The notes beneath the pieces were generated by a model. That model did not search any database. It was not told the DNA's origin and saw nothing but the letters and a program-made list of their open reading frames with translations. DNA of 53,173 nt, taken from Candidatus Anammoximicrobium sp. GTDB taxonomy: Bacteria > Planctomycetota > Planctomycetia > Pirellulales > Pirellulaceae. The stretch is taken from the NCBI GenBank assembly GCA_012515235.1, contig JAAYYU010000030.1:1-53173 (forward strand), given 5' to 3'. Made by a program: the position numbers and the translations under genes. Positions 43,166-52,987 of the stretch are shown piece by piece. Each line of letters starts with the position of its first letter. Positions within the stretch are counted from its first letter, which is position 1.

Positions 43166-43972
43166 ATGATCGAGCGTGATCTGTGCGTGCGTCGTGTCGC
43201 GTTCCTGTTGGCGGGCCTGGCATGGCTTGAATCGGCAGCCTTCCAGCGGCACGCGTACAGCGCCGAACCGGCTCCCCGTGCCGAGTTCACCGCGCCTTGT
43301 GCCGCGGACGCAACGCGGCGTCCCGACCGCGTGCTGCGGGTCGCCAGGACAGAGGACTTTGAACTCGACGGCCGAGGCGAAGCGCCGGCGTGGGCAAGGG
43401 CGAATTGGGAACCGCTGTCGCTTCGGCCGGCGGCGGCGCATCCCTACGAAACGCGCGTCAAAATGCTCTATTCGGCGACCGGCCTGTACGTCCTGATGGA
43501 CGCTACCGACCGGCTGGTGACGGCGACGATGAAAGAGGATTTCCTCGACCTGTGGAACGAAGACGTGTTCGAGTTTTTCCTCTGGCCGGACGAGCGTTAT
43601 CCGGTCTACTTTGAATACGAGATTTCGCCGTTGGGGTACGAACTGCCGCTGCTGATCCCGAACCTGGACGGCACGTTTCTGGGCTGGCGGCCGTGGCATT
43701 ACGAAGGGCCTCGCAAGCCCCGCAAGGCCACCAGCGTCACCGGCGGAGCAAAGCAGTCGGGGGCGGAAATCACTGGCTGGAAGGCCGAGGTGTTCGTGCC
43801 CTACGATCTGCTCAAGCCGCTAGGCAACGTGCCTCCCGCCAGCGGAACGCGGTGGCGAGCCAACTTTTATCGCGTCGATCATGATGGCGGAACGAAGACA
43901 AGCTGGGACTGGGCGCGAGTCGGCCCCAGCTTCCACGAATTCCGCAAGTTCGGCACGCTGGTGTTCGAATAA
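43166..43972 (+). CDS. Secreted CBM9-like carbohydrate-binding protein
   Basis: 268 aa, ATG 43166. Signal-like VRRVAFLLAGLAWLESAAF with cleavage near HAYSAEP. CBM9-like body: FELDGRGEAPAWARANW, VKMLYSATGLYVLMDATD, LWNEDVFEFFLWPDERYPVYFEYEISP cut over residues about 130-156, GWKAEVFVPYDLL, and WRANFYRVDH. Same domain type as the N-terminus of the 1188-aa protein. It binds sugar chain ends in known members. Separate from the GTPase genes that follow 31 nt later, though possibly co-transcribed. Confidence 0.82.
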   Translation: MIERDLCVRRVAFLLAGLAWLESAAFQRHAYSAEPAPRAEFTAPCAADATRRPDRVLRVARTEDFELDGRGEAPAWARANWEPLSLRPAAAHPYETRVKMLYSATGLYVLMDATDRLVTATMKEDFLDLWNEDVFEFFLWPDERYPVYFEYEISPLGYELPLLIPNLDGTFLGWRPWHYEGPRKPRKATSVTGGAKQSGAEITGWKAEVFVPYDLLKPLGNVPPASGTRWRANFYRVDHDGGTKTSWDWARVGPSFHEFRKFGTLVFE

Positions 43973-44003
43973 GGCGGCGACGCTTGCCCGTCGGACGGAT
44001 CCC

Positions 44004-45185
44004 ATGTTCCGCAAACTAAAACACTGGCTCCCGTTCCGTTCGCTCTCCGACGACGAGTATCGCCGGGAGCGAGACCGACTGTTGGACCGCGCGCCGGTGC
44101 CCGTGTTCTGGCTGTTCGGCAAAACGGGCAGCGGCAAGACGTCGATCGTCAAGTACCTGACGGGCGCGGAGCGCGCCGAGATCGGCGGCGGATTCCGGCC
44201 GCAGACGCAACGTTCGGAAGAGTATGATTTTCCCGCGGCCGATGCGCCGCTGGCTCGTTTTCTGGACACCCGCGGCCTGGGGGAAACGCATTACGATCCC
44301 GGCGAGGATATCCAACAATTCGCCTCAAAGGCGCACGTAGTGATCGTGACGGTGCGGGCCCTGGACCACGCGCTGGCGGAGATCGTCGAGCCGCTGCGGG
44401 CCATCCGCAAGGCGGCGCCGGCGCGGCCGGTCCTGCTGGCGCTGACCTGCCTGCACGAAGCCTATCCGGGCCAACAACATCCGCAGCCGGACCCGTTCGA
44501 GTCCGCCCTGTTGCCCGACCAGTTGCTGCCGGACCTGCAGCGAAGCATCGCCGCCCAGCACGAACGCTTCGCCGGCCTGGCGGACGCCGTCGTGCCCCTG
44601 GACCTCACACAGCCGGAGGACGGTTTTGACCAGCCGGAATTCGGTGGCGAGCGTCTGAAGACAACCCTGCTGACCATGCTCCCGGCGGCCTATCGCCAGA
44701 CGCTGCTGGCCCTGCACGACTCGATGAAATCGCTCAAGGATCTGAACGACCGCCGGGCCTTGCCGCACGTGATCGGGCACAGCATGTTGGCTGCCTCGGC
44801 GGCCGCCGTGCCGCTGCCCTGGGTGGACCTCCCCGTGGTCGCCGCGATCCAGACGCATCTGGTGTACCGCCTGGCCGGCCTCTACGGACAGCACGTGGAC
44901 GCGCGCACATGGCTGGAGATGGCCGGGCCGGTGGGCGGACGAATGCTGGCCCGGCAGATCGTGCGGGAGACGTTGAAATTCATCCCCTTTGTGGGCATGG
45001 CCGCCAACGCGGCGCTGGCGTATGCCTATACGTACGGACTGGGCAAGGCGTGCAGTTGGTACTTCGGCCAGGTCCGGGAGGGCAACGCGCCGTCGGCGCG
45101 AGATTTGGAGCAAGTCTGGCGCGACCAATTGACACAGGCGGCGCAAGCATGGAAAAAGCTTTCCGGGACGGGATTGCGCCCGTGA
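44004..45185 (+). CDS. GTPase with DUF697-like membrane domain (first of a pair)
   Basis: 393 aa, ATG 44004. G1 GKTGSGKTS at residues 39-47, G3 DTRG at 88-91. The usual G4 N/TKXD is replaced by TCLH, so nucleotide choice may be altered. The C-terminal half (about 230-393) is DUF697-like with hydrophobic stretches (AASAAAVPLPWVDLPVVAAI, FIPFVGMAANAALAYAYTYG). This architecture resembles Era/YfjP-type membrane GTPases. It is followed by a second, different GTPase 118 nt later. Confidence 0.8.
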   Translation: MFRKLKHWLPFRSLSDDEYRRERDRLLDRAPVPVFWLFGKTGSGKTSIVKYLTGAERAEIGGGFRPQTQRSEEYDFPAADAPLARFLDTRGLGETHYDPGEDIQQFASKAHVVIVTVRALDHALAEIVEPLRAIRKAAPARPVLLALTCLHEAYPGQQHPQPDPFESALLPDQLLPDLQRSIAAQHERFAGLADAVVPLDLTQPEDGFDQPEFGGERLKTTLLTMLPAAYRQTLLALHDSMKSLKDLNDRRALPHVIGHSMLAASAAAVPLPWVDLPVVAAIQTHLVYRLAGLYGQHVDARTWLEMAGPVGGRMLARQIVRETLKFIPFVGMAANAALAYAYTYGLGKACSWYFGQVREGNAPSARDLEQVWRDQLTQAAQAWKKLSGTGLRP

Positions 45186-45303
45186 GACGAACGCACACCC
45201 GCAACGGGCTCCTCAGCCGTGGGCCGGCTCTGCCGTCCGGGAGCCCGTCGCCGACAAGACACGGCCAATCGTCCGATCGATCACCCATCAGGAGGCGGCA
45301 ATT

Positions 45304-46881
45304 TTGAAATTCTGGCGTTGGCTGGTCATTCTCGCCTTGTACGCCGTACCGGTCGCCGTGTTCTTTACGGTGGGCGTCGTGGTCGTTTGGCGGTCCGGGC
45401 GTTGCTGGTGGCTGTGGTGGCTGGCGCCGTTGTGCTGGATCGCCGCCTATCTTCTGACGCGGACCTGGCGCAAGCAGTTGGCTCCGCCCGCCGAGACCGG
45501 ATTCGTTTCGCCCGGCCATTGGACTCCGCGCGACGGCGAAGCGTGGCACGTCGTCGAATCCCACCGACGGCACGTGGAAGACATCGCGCCCGGCCAATTG
45601 ACCGACCCGCACTTCTATCTCCAATCCGCGATGGACCTGGCGCTGGCCGTGGCACGGCACTATCATCCGAAGGCCAAAGACCCCATTGGTTCCCTGACCG
45701 TCCTGGACCTGCTGGCCGCCGCGCAACTGGCGATCGAGGACTCCGCCCAGTGGTGCCGGCAGTACGTCCCCGCCAGCCATCTGTTGACGGTGGACCAGTG
45801 GCGCACGCTTGGCAAAACGCCGGCCTGGTTGAGTGCCGCCAGCAACGTCACCTGGGCGGCGACCGTTTTGATGAACCCGCTGAATTTCGGCCGCTACCTG
45901 ATCGCCCGCTTCACCACCCAGGCCGCGACGCAGCAGTTGCGGGAGCACGCCCTGGGCTGGTTCTACCTGTATTTCGTCAGCCAAGTCGGCTTCTATCTGA
46001 TCGAAATGAACAGCGGCCGGCTGCGCGGCGGCGCGGCCCGCTATCGCCGGCTGCAGGCGGATCTGCAGCGCACCGCGGACCCGCCGGTCGGCAACGAAGC
46101 CACCTCCGCCGCCGTCACGCCCGAACCGCCCGCCGAGCCGCTGGCAGTGCGCATCGCGTTGGTGGGGCAAGTCAAAGCCGGCAAGTCCAGCCTGGTCAAC
46201 GCGCTGCTGGGCCGGCAGCAAGCCGCCGTAGACGTGCTGCCGCAGACCAAACAGGTGCAGCAATACGAGTTGCGGGTAAACGCCACGGAGGACCGGTTGG
46301 TGCTGTTGGACACGGCCGGTTACAGCGACGCCGGGGCGACGCCCGAGCAGATGCGCGAGATGCAAGAGGCCGTGCGCGGCGCGGACCTGGTTTTGCTGGT
46401 GATGGACGCCGCCAGTCCCGCGCGGCGGGCGGACGTGAAACTGCTGGGCGAACTGAGCGCCTGGCTGGAAGCCAATCTGCACCGCAAACCCGCGCCGGTC
46501 CTGGGCGTGCTGACGCATCTCGATCAACTCCGTCCCACACTGGAGTGGACGCCGCCCTACGCCTGGCGCGAGCCGTCGCGGCCCAAAGAGCACAACATCG
46601 CCGCCGCAGTCGCCTATACTCGCCAGCAGTTCGGCACGCAGTTGGCCGAGGTAGTTCCCGTCTGCACCGACGTGGCCCGCGGTCGAGCCTGGGGCGCGTA
46701 CGAAGAACTCCTGCCCGCGATGCTCGGCGTCTTGGGCGAGGCTCGAGCCTGTGCCCTTCTGCGGACGTTGCACGCGGAATTGGACGCGCACCGCGTGCAG
46801 GTGCTCTTCCAGCAACTGGGCCGAGCTTCCACCGGCCTGCTCCGCGCCGGCCTGGCGAAGCTGTTGGATGCTCCGACCTAG
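45304..46881 (+). CDS. Membrane-anchored Era-like GTPase (second of a pair)
   Basis: 525 aa from TTG 45304, supported by GGAGG 8 nt upstream. Two N-terminal membrane segments (WLVILALYAVPVAVFFTVGV and LWWLAPLCWIAAYLL). A helical region of about 200 residues follows, then a complete G domain: G1 GQVKAGKSS at 288-296, G3 DTAG at 336-339, G4 THLD at 404-407. The G1 form QVKAGKSSL is typical of dynamin- and YfjP-like GTPases acting on membranes. Conserved partner of the preceding gene, by position. Confidence 0.82.
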   Translation: MKFWRWLVILALYAVPVAVFFTVGVVVVWRSGRCWWLWWLAPLCWIAAYLLTRTWRKQLAPPAETGFVSPGHWTPRDGEAWHVVESHRRHVEDIAPGQLTDPHFYLQSAMDLALAVARHYHPKAKDPIGSLTVLDLLAAAQLAIEDSAQWCRQYVPASHLLTVDQWRTLGKTPAWLSAASNVTWAATVLMNPLNFGRYLIARFTTQAATQQLREHALGWFYLYFVSQVGFYLIEMNSGRLRGGAARYRRLQADLQRTADPPVGNEATSAAVTPEPPAEPLAVRIALVGQVKAGKSSLVNALLGRQQAAVDVLPQTKQVQQYELRVNATEDRLVLLDTAGYSDAGATPEQMREMQEAVRGADLVLLVMDAASPARRADVKLLGELSAWLEANLHRKPAPVLGVLTHLDQLRPTLEWTPPYAWREPSRPKEHNIAAAVAYTRQQFGTQLAEVVPVCTDVARGRAWGAYEELLPAMLGVLGEARACALLRTLHAELDAHRVQVLFQQLGRASTGLLRAGLAKLLDAPT

Positions 46882-46950
46882 CTCTCCTCCGCGGGATGAT
46901 CAACCATCAACCCTGAACACTGATTTCTCGGACAGTCCTTACCTGGATCT

Positions 46951-47025
46951 GGAACAGGAGAGAACGGAGGTAACGCAGGGCGTAGGACGAATCGGTTCTC
47001 CGTTCCCTCCGTTTTCTCCTGTTCC
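46951..47025. repeat. Long imperfect inverted repeat between GTPase and beta-lactamase genes
   Basis: Arms of 20 bp at 46951-46970 and 47006-47025 (19 of 20 match), starting GGAACAGGAG, with a 35-nt loop. It can form a long RNA hairpin, but there is no T tract. It lies 69 bp after the GTPase stop; could be a terminator-like or dispersed element. Confidence 0.75.
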
Positions 47026-47067
47026 CAGGAAACCCCCTACGATGTGCGACGATTACTGGAGAACTCC

Positions 47068-48864
47068 ATGAGAAGAATCTTCTGCCGGGATGTTCAGGTT
47101 GGGAAGACGGACTCTCGTCGTCTTGCCATTCTCAGCAGGCGGTCGCTTCGTCTGACAATCGCCATGCTGCTAACGGTGCTGCCCTGTCATGCTGCAGAGA
47201 CAACCGTTTTTCCCGGCGCGCAAGGGGCGGAGGCCACGCCGGAGTCCGAAACCAAACGGAAGCAGGATGAACGGAGGCTGTTTCAGGCTCAGCAGCTGAT
47301 CACCGCCCTGCCCGGCACCTGGATCTTCCAACCGGGCCAGACGCCGCGCATCGTCTGGCGCGATGTGGAAACCGTCCAGCGTCTGGGCGCGGACGCTCGG
47401 CTTCGCGTCCGCTGGTTCGACGCGCAGCTGAACGAATTCCCCGCGCCCCAGGAATCCGGCCGCTGGCTCGCGTGGCTCGAAGGGACCGCGCCCAACGGGA
47501 CGCCGTTTCGCCGCTCGTTGACTTTCTACGGACTGCCCAAGCAACTCCCCACCTCCTACACCCCCGACTTGACCGTCGCGCTGCCGTACTTTCCCGGCGC
47601 GAAGGCCCCGGCCGTGCTGCAAGAGCATCAAGCCGAAGTGTTCCGCCTGGCGAACGAGATCCTTCCCCACGCGGTCCTCGACAGCGAGAAAGGGGCCCTC
47701 TTGCTTGCCGGCCTGGCGGAGTTCAAGCCGTTGGGACGCCCGGCTCGGTTCGTCGAGTCGGCTGCCGCACTGAACGACGACCATCACCTGGCCTTGAAGC
47801 TCAAGCTCCAGGGATTGCAGCAGCGCGTCCGCCCGCTCCAGCCACCCCGTCGCCGCGAGCGGCCCGCGATCGTCCTCCACGAAGGCACGCTGGCCGAAGC
47901 CGGCATGCGTCCCGACGCCAAGACCAAGATCGACGAGGTCTGTCGAGCCTGGGCCGAGGATACGGGCGAGCCGTTTGTGACCCTGGTTGCGCGACGGGGC
48001 GTCATCGTCACCCACGCAGCGTTCGGCCGGGATCCAAGCGGCCAACCGATGACCCGCGATTACCGCTGCTGGGTCGCCTCGATCACCAAGACCGTCACGG
48101 CGTTGCTGTTCAGCCAGTTCGTCGATCAGCGATTGATCGCCTGGGACGATCCGCTGTCCGCGGTCTTCCCCGACTATCCGCCGAACGATCCGCGCGTGCC
48201 GACGTTCCGGCAGTGCTTCAATCACACCAGCGGTCTGGCGGGCCTCGGCGAATTCGGCGGCATGCGCCAGCCGCACCTGGAAAACATCGTCCTGAACGGG
48301 ATCGACGTGAACCAGCCCAACGTCAAGTACGCCTACAGCGGCCTGGGCTTTGAACTGGCCGCCAAGGCGATGGAACTGGTCGCCGGCAAGAGTGCCGTTC
48401 GGGTTTACGACGAACACCTCTTTCGCCCGCTCGGTTTTGGCGACGTGCCGATCGGCAACGCCAGTTCCGACGGCGAGTTCACCGCGCTGGAACTCGGCAT
48501 CCTCGCCCAATGGGTCGCCAACCGCGGCAGCTACGGCCCGTGGGAGTTTATCTCGCCCGAGACGTTCGACCAGCTCTTGCCACAACCGCTTCGCGTCCCC
48601 GACCACGGCCTCGTCGCGGACGAGGGACTCGGCCTGCACTGGATCCGGCACGCCAAGCCGGAGGCTCCGCCGAACTCGAAATGTCCCGCAGATCTGCTGT
48701 TCAGTCCGCGCACCGTCGGACACGGCTCCTTCTCCGGCTGCATCTTCGTCGTCGATCTGGAGCAGCAACTGATCATCACGCAAGTCCGCAAACACAGCGG
48801 CCCCCGCAGCGGCGAATGGTCGCCCCGGTTCTTTCAAACCGTTGCGGCAGCCGTGGCTGGCTAA
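47068..48864 (+). CDS. Secreted serine beta-lactamase-family (class C/S12) protein
   Basis: 598 aa, ATG 47068 with GGAG 6 nt before it. Signal peptide (LTIAMLLTVLPCHAAET). An N-terminal extension of about 270 residues precedes the S12 domain. S338-ITK341 is the active-site SXXK; Y423-SG425 takes the place of YXN; GHGSFSG stands for the KTG-like motif. Such proteins are mostly esterases or D-amino peptidases, not resistance enzymes. Convergent with the exporter gene; element B lies between them. Confidence 0.85.
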   Translation: MRRIFCRDVQVGKTDSRRLAILSRRSLRLTIAMLLTVLPCHAAETTVFPGAQGAEATPESETKRKQDERRLFQAQQLITALPGTWIFQPGQTPRIVWRDVETVQRLGADARLRVRWFDAQLNEFPAPQESGRWLAWLEGTAPNGTPFRRSLTFYGLPKQLPTSYTPDLTVALPYFPGAKAPAVLQEHQAEVFRLANEILPHAVLDSEKGALLLAGLAEFKPLGRPARFVESAAALNDDHHLALKLKLQGLQQRVRPLQPPRRRERPAIVLHEGTLAEAGMRPDAKTKIDEVCRAWAEDTGEPFVTLVARRGVIVTHAAFGRDPSGQPMTRDYRCWVASITKTVTALLFSQFVDQRLIAWDDPLSAVFPDYPPNDPRVPTFRQCFNHTSGLAGLGEFGGMRQPHLENIVLNGIDVNQPNVKYAYSGLGFELAAKAMELVAGKSAVRVYDEHLFRPLGFGDVPIGNASSDGEFTALELGILAQWVANRGSYGPWEFISPETFDQLLPQPLRVPDHGLVADEGLGLHWIRHAKPEAPPNSKCPADLLFSPRTVGHGSFSGCIFVVDLEQQLIITQVRKHSGPRSGEWSPRFFQTVAAAVAG

Positions 48865-49050
48865 GCCCCGTGGAACTGCACGAGGCGAGGGCGGCGGAGG
48901 GGCGGCCAGCGGAGCAACGGGCCTTCACAACAAGGGCTCGCTGCCGTTGCGGGTACAGCAGTACCTGGCGTTGCGGGACTGGACGGCTCGGCACCCCCGG
49001 CCAGACAAACTGATGCCTGTCCCTTTCCTTTTTTCCTTTCTTTTCGCTCT

Positions 49051-49147
49051 GGGGTCAGGCCTACAGAATTCAATTCTGGCCGAGCACGGTCATTCCAGAT
49101 GGCTGGACTTTTTGTCGGCCAAAATTGAATTCTGTAAGCCTGACCCC
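49051..49147. repeat. 97-bp palindromic element, copy B
   Basis: Inverted repeats of 32 bp (49051-49082 and 49116-49147, 30 of 32 match) starting GGGGTCAGGC and with core TACAGAATTCAATT. The 33-bp interior contains CCAG-ATGG-CTGG. Same total length (97) and same outer 10 bases as copy A. It lies 12 bp after the exporter stop. Confidence 0.92.
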
Positions 49148-49159
49148 GGCGGCGGAACC

Positions 49160-52100
49160 CTAGCGCCCGCGGGTGTCGTGTCCGCGGTCGCGGCGGATCA
49201 CGGCCCCGTCGCGCGACGGACGCAACTCGCCGATGATGTGCGGTTGGGCGAATTCGTTGCCGGTCAGCGGTTTCTCGTCCGCCGCCGGATCGCCGCCGGC
49301 CTGCTTTCCCGCCGGGTTGCGCTTGTGCGACACGCGCGGGTTGCAGAACCGGCCCAGCGGCCCGGCCAACAGCGCCGGCAGCATGATCAGTTCGGCTACC
49401 AGGCCGGCAAACAGAATCGTCAGCATCAGATAGCCGAACCGTTGGGTGGGCGTGAACGTGCTGAGGGCAAACACGGACAGACCCAGGCCGCTGATCGCCG
49501 CCGCCTGCATAGTGGGCAAGGCACAGCGCCGATAGGCAGCCAGAATGGCGCTGTTCCGATCCCCCAACCGTTCGAAATCGTCGCGGTACCAGGTCAAGAA
49601 GTGAATCGTGTCGTCGACCGCCACGCCCAGGGCAATACTGGCGGTCATCATCGAGCCCACGTCGATGTCGATCCGCAGCAATCCCATGCCGCCGAAGATC
49701 ACGACCACGGGCAGCACGTTGGGCAACATCACGACGATGCCGGCGATGAGATTCCGCGACAGAAACATCATCAGGGGCGTGATCGTCACGAACGACCAGA
49801 ACGTGCTCTCGATCAGGCTGTCCAGCAGCGAGCGCTGGGCCTTGTACACCAGCGGCACAACGCCCGTGTAGACCACGTGGATCGGATCGCCGCGCTGGAC
49901 CGCGGTTTGGGCCAGCGGCGAAGCCGGGTCGAACGTGTGCTGGCGGGCGTCGATGAAGATCCGGGCATGCTGTCGGATGAAGTCGACCTCGTACGCGGGA
50001 TGGTCGCGGACCAGCACGACACAGTCGAACTTTTTGCCCAGCAGATCTCCCCAGGCGGCCGAGGTGTAGAACTCGGGCTGGACTTCCGCCGCGGCCGGAT
50101 TGTGCCAGCAAGGGGCATTGGCCTGCACGCCGGCACAGGTCATCAGGTCTCTCAGAGTCTTGGCAAAGAGCCGCGTCTGGTCGACGGGGGCGTGGGCCGT
50201 GTCCTGGTGATCCTGCGGCGCGCCGGCTGCCTCTGCTCTGGCGGCGCCCTGCGCCGGATCGCTCAATCCCAGAAAGGCCACCCGCGACCTGACGACGCCC
50301 TGGCCCTCGCTCCGCGCGTCCAACTCGGTCAGCACCTGCTCGCGGAAACGATAGGCTGTCAGCACCGGCTCGACGACCCGTTTCAGCTCGCCGACGAATT
50401 CACCGTAGTCGACGTCCTGCAGCGCGCCTACGCGGAGACTGATTCGCCACAATTCGCTGCCCAGGTTCGGATTCGGCTCGCGGCTGCTGCCGGGGTTCGC
50501 GGCGTCGGCTCTGGGCGGGGACCCGCGATCGATCCGCAGGTAATCGCTCGCCAAGTACTCGCCGCGGTGCTCTTCCAGCTTGCGGTTCATCACCGAGCGG
50601 ATCGGATCCCTCAAAGTCGACAGGCCGGGCGGCGGCAAATCGGGCGCGAACGTGGGCACCGACATGGCCTGCCCCACGACTCCCTGCCCCTGCTTGCCCA
50701 GTTGCCGCGCTACGGCCTCCTGGACGCGGGCGGCGATCTCCATCCGTTCCAGGAAGTCGAACTGCAGCCGCTGGCGGCGGGCTTCGGCGTCGGACGGAGC
50801 GTCCGCCTCAGCATGCTCGCCGGCCGTCCGAGTCGAGCGGATCAACTCCGGGCGCACCCGCACGACGAGTTCCATGGGGACAAGTCTGGCCAGATGCTCC
50901 TCCAGCCATGTGTAGTCGCGAATGATCTTCGCGTCGTGGTCGAAGAACTTGATCAAATGGACGCTGGTCGTCATCCCGAACAACCCCAGCGAACAGACGC
51001 CGATGAAGAGCACGCATCCCAAGGTAACCAGGCCCCAGCGGCGGATGATGAAGCCGCCCAGCTTCTCGAACGCCTTCTCGACGCCCTTCTCGAACGTCGT
51101 GGGCTGCAGGCGGCGCGCCACCGCCTGCTTGGCCGCTGCGGCGTCGGGCTGGCGCGGCGGCCACAGGTACAGCGCCGCCGGCAGAAAAGTGAACAGCAGC
51201 ACCAGCGTGGACAGGACGCCGATCGCTGAGTACACGCCAAAGTTGCGGATCGGAATCAGCGTGCTGGTGCACAGCGAGAACAGCCCAATGGCCGTCGTGA
51301 CGGAGCACAGCGCAGCCGCCTTCCAGCCCAACTTGAGCATCCGGTCGGATCCGCCCTCCAAGCCATGTTCTTCGACCGTCTCCCGGTAATAGTTGTACAA
51401 GTGCAGCGCACCGGACATCGCCAACACGTAGACCAGCGACGGCATGGACATCATGATCGCGTCCACCGTGCCGCCGGACCACCACACGATGGCCAGGCTG
51501 TTCAAGGCGGTCAGGCCGCCGATAAAGAAAATCGTGCAGGTCACGCGCACGCTGCGGACCAGGAACAGCGATAACCCGATGCCGACAATCGCGCACAGCA
51601 CGATCAGCCGGGCCAGCGTAATTTGGCCTTCTTCGTCGATGGCGACGTTGTCGACCGGCGGCCCGCCCAGCTTCAAGTCCTCTTCCGCAATCCCGCACTC
51701 GACCGTCGCGATCTGCAGCAGGCGGCCCAGCGGACGCCCCATCAGCGCTCGGCCGATCACGCGCCGCAAGTCCCGCTTGGCCGGCTCGCTCAACGTCAGC
51801 ATGATGCACGTCTGCTTGCCGTCCGCGCCGAACAGGGCGCCCTTCAGCCGCTCCAACGCCTTCTGCCGCGTCTCTTCGGCGACGAAGTCGTCGTCGACGC
51901 CCCGCGGCCACAGCGGCCCGTCCTTGCGGGACAACTGCTCCAGCGTGTCCGGCCCCGTGACGATGGACTTGAAGAACCGCGCCATCAGCAGCTCGGGATT
52001 CGCGTGGAACTCGTTGGGCTGCTCCGGCGTCGAGGGAAGACCGAACGTCGAGACCAGTTCGCCCTCGGCCTGAGTCTGGCCCAGCACGGACCGCTGAAAC

Positions 52101-52666
52101 GTCCGCTGTGACCAATTCAGGATGTTGCTGCGGCCCGCCCAGCGATACAACTCGCCCTGAGGCGTGATGAAGTACCACAGATCGTGGTCGCCGCGCAACC
52201 ACTTCTCGCCCCGCTCGCCCCAGTTCTCAAAGTACTCGCCGACCGTACACAAGCCGAGCTGGTCCGCCAACTCACCGGCCCGCTGACGGTCCAACATCAG
52301 ACGCTCGTCGCGCGTCAGCTGCTCAAACGGTTTGCGGGCGATGGCCGCCAACTCGGCCGCCTGGGGAGTGCCCGTATCGTGCTCGGAAGGCGCAATCTGA
52401 TGCTGGATGCGGTCCACTAGCTTCTGATATCGCGGATCGTCCTCGGTACAACCGGGCCACGTGACGATGACGAACTGCTCGCCCATGAAATGCTGACCAA
52501 ACCACTCCAAATCCGCCGTTTCAGCGAAATCCGACGGCAGCCAGTCCTTGACGCGATTCGTCATCCGCTGCATGGACATCCGGGCTCCACGCAGCGCAAA
52601 CGGCGCCAAGAAACAGATGATGCAGATGATCAACAACGCATAGCGGGAGAAAAAAGGACGCTTCAT
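49160..52666 (-). CDS. MMPL/RND-superfamily membrane exporter
   Basis: 1168 aa from ATG 52666 (TTG 52741 would add 25 residues). Two MMPL halves: a first helix (YALLIICIICFLAPFAL), a large periplasmic loop, a bundle of five helices (LIVLCAIVGIGLSLFLV onward), then the second half with a first helix near LGCVLFIGVCSLGLFG and a C-terminal bundle ending SIALGVAVDDTIHFLTWY and LMLTILFAGLVAELIMLPAL. The acidic pair in GVAVDDTIHF is the usual proton-relay site. Such planctomycete proteins may move lipids or hopanoids (HpnN-like). No partner adaptor gene nearby. Confidence 0.88.
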   Translation of the reverse strand: MKRPFFSRYALLIICIICFLAPFALRGARMSMQRMTNRVKDWLPSDFAETADLEWFGQHFMGEQFVIVTWPGCTEDDPRYQKLVDRIQHQIAPSEHDTGTPQAAELAAIARKPFEQLTRDERLMLDRQRAGELADQLGLCTVGEYFENWGERGEKWLRGDHDLWYFITPQGELYRWAGRSNILNWSQRTFQRSVLGQTQAEGELVSTFGLPSTPEQPNEFHANPELLMARFFKSIVTGPDTLEQLSRKDGPLWPRGVDDDFVAEETRQKALERLKGALFGADGKQTCIMLTLSEPAKRDLRRVIGRALMGRPLGRLLQIATVECGIAEEDLKLGGPPVDNVAIDEEGQITLARLIVLCAIVGIGLSLFLVRSVRVTCTIFFIGGLTALNSLAIVWWSGGTVDAIMMSMPSLVYVLAMSGALHLYNYYRETVEEHGLEGGSDRMLKLGWKAAALCSVTTAIGLFSLCTSTLIPIRNFGVYSAIGVLSTLVLLFTFLPAALYLWPPRQPDAAAAKQAVARRLQPTTFEKGVEKAFEKLGGFIIRRWGLVTLGCVLFIGVCSLGLFGMTTSVHLIKFFDHDAKIIRDYTWLEEHLARLVPMELVVRVRPELIRSTRTAGEHAEADAPSDAEARRQRLQFDFLERMEIAARVQEAVARQLGKQGQGVVGQAMSVPTFAPDLPPPGLSTLRDPIRSVMNRKLEEHRGEYLASDYLRIDRGSPPRADAANPGSSREPNPNLGSELWRISLRVGALQDVDYGEFVGELKRVVEPVLTAYRFREQVLTELDARSEGQGVVRSRVAFLGLSDPAQGAARAEAAGAPQDHQDTAHAPVDQTRLFAKTLRDLMTCAGVQANAPCWHNPAAAEVQPEFYTSAAWGDLLGKKFDCVVLVRDHPAYEVDFIRQHARIFIDARQHTFDPASPLAQTAVQRGDPIHVVYTGVVPLVYKAQRSLLDSLIESTFWSFVTITPLMMFLSRNLIAGIVVMLPNVLPVVVIFGGMGLLRIDIDVGSMMTASIALGVAVDDTIHFLTWYRDDFERLGDRNSAILAAYRRCALPTMQAAAISGLGLSVFALSTFTPTQRFGYLMLTILFAGLVAELIMLPALLAGPLGRFCNPRVSHKRNPAGKQAGGDPAADEKPLTGNEFAQPHIIGELRPSRDGAVIRRDRGHDTRGR

Positions 52667-52987
52667 GAGTACCTGCCGACGGCGAATCAAGAAACGAAAC
52701 CACTTCAGACTAACCTTCCTATCGGCCACCGTCCATGCCAATCGTCACAGCAGCGCCGGCTGCGCAGCCGGAAGCCGGAGACCAAGCCGCATAGTCGCCA
52801 AAGTTTATCGAGGCTGACAGCGGCTTGCCAGAACGCGGGACCATCCGAGGCGGATTACTCGGAAAGGCCCGGAGTCTAAGGAAGATACAAGTGCAAGTCG
52901 ACGAGCCGATGAAAAGCAAGAGTGAACGATCAAATAAAATGGGCAGCTTGGGCGAAATCGAGCATCGGCCCAAAGAGTGCAAAACCA
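52667..52987. other. Upstream region of the MMPL exporter
   Basis: Contains the possible N-terminal extension of the exporter (to 52741). No other gene supported, and no clear minus-strand promoter found. Confidence 0.35.

Noticed and set aside
47068..48864. Antibiotic-resistance beta-lactamase
   Set aside because: The SXXK motif is present, but the YXN position reads YSG, the KTG-like motif is unusual and there is a 270-residue N-terminal extension. An esterase or peptidase role is more likely.
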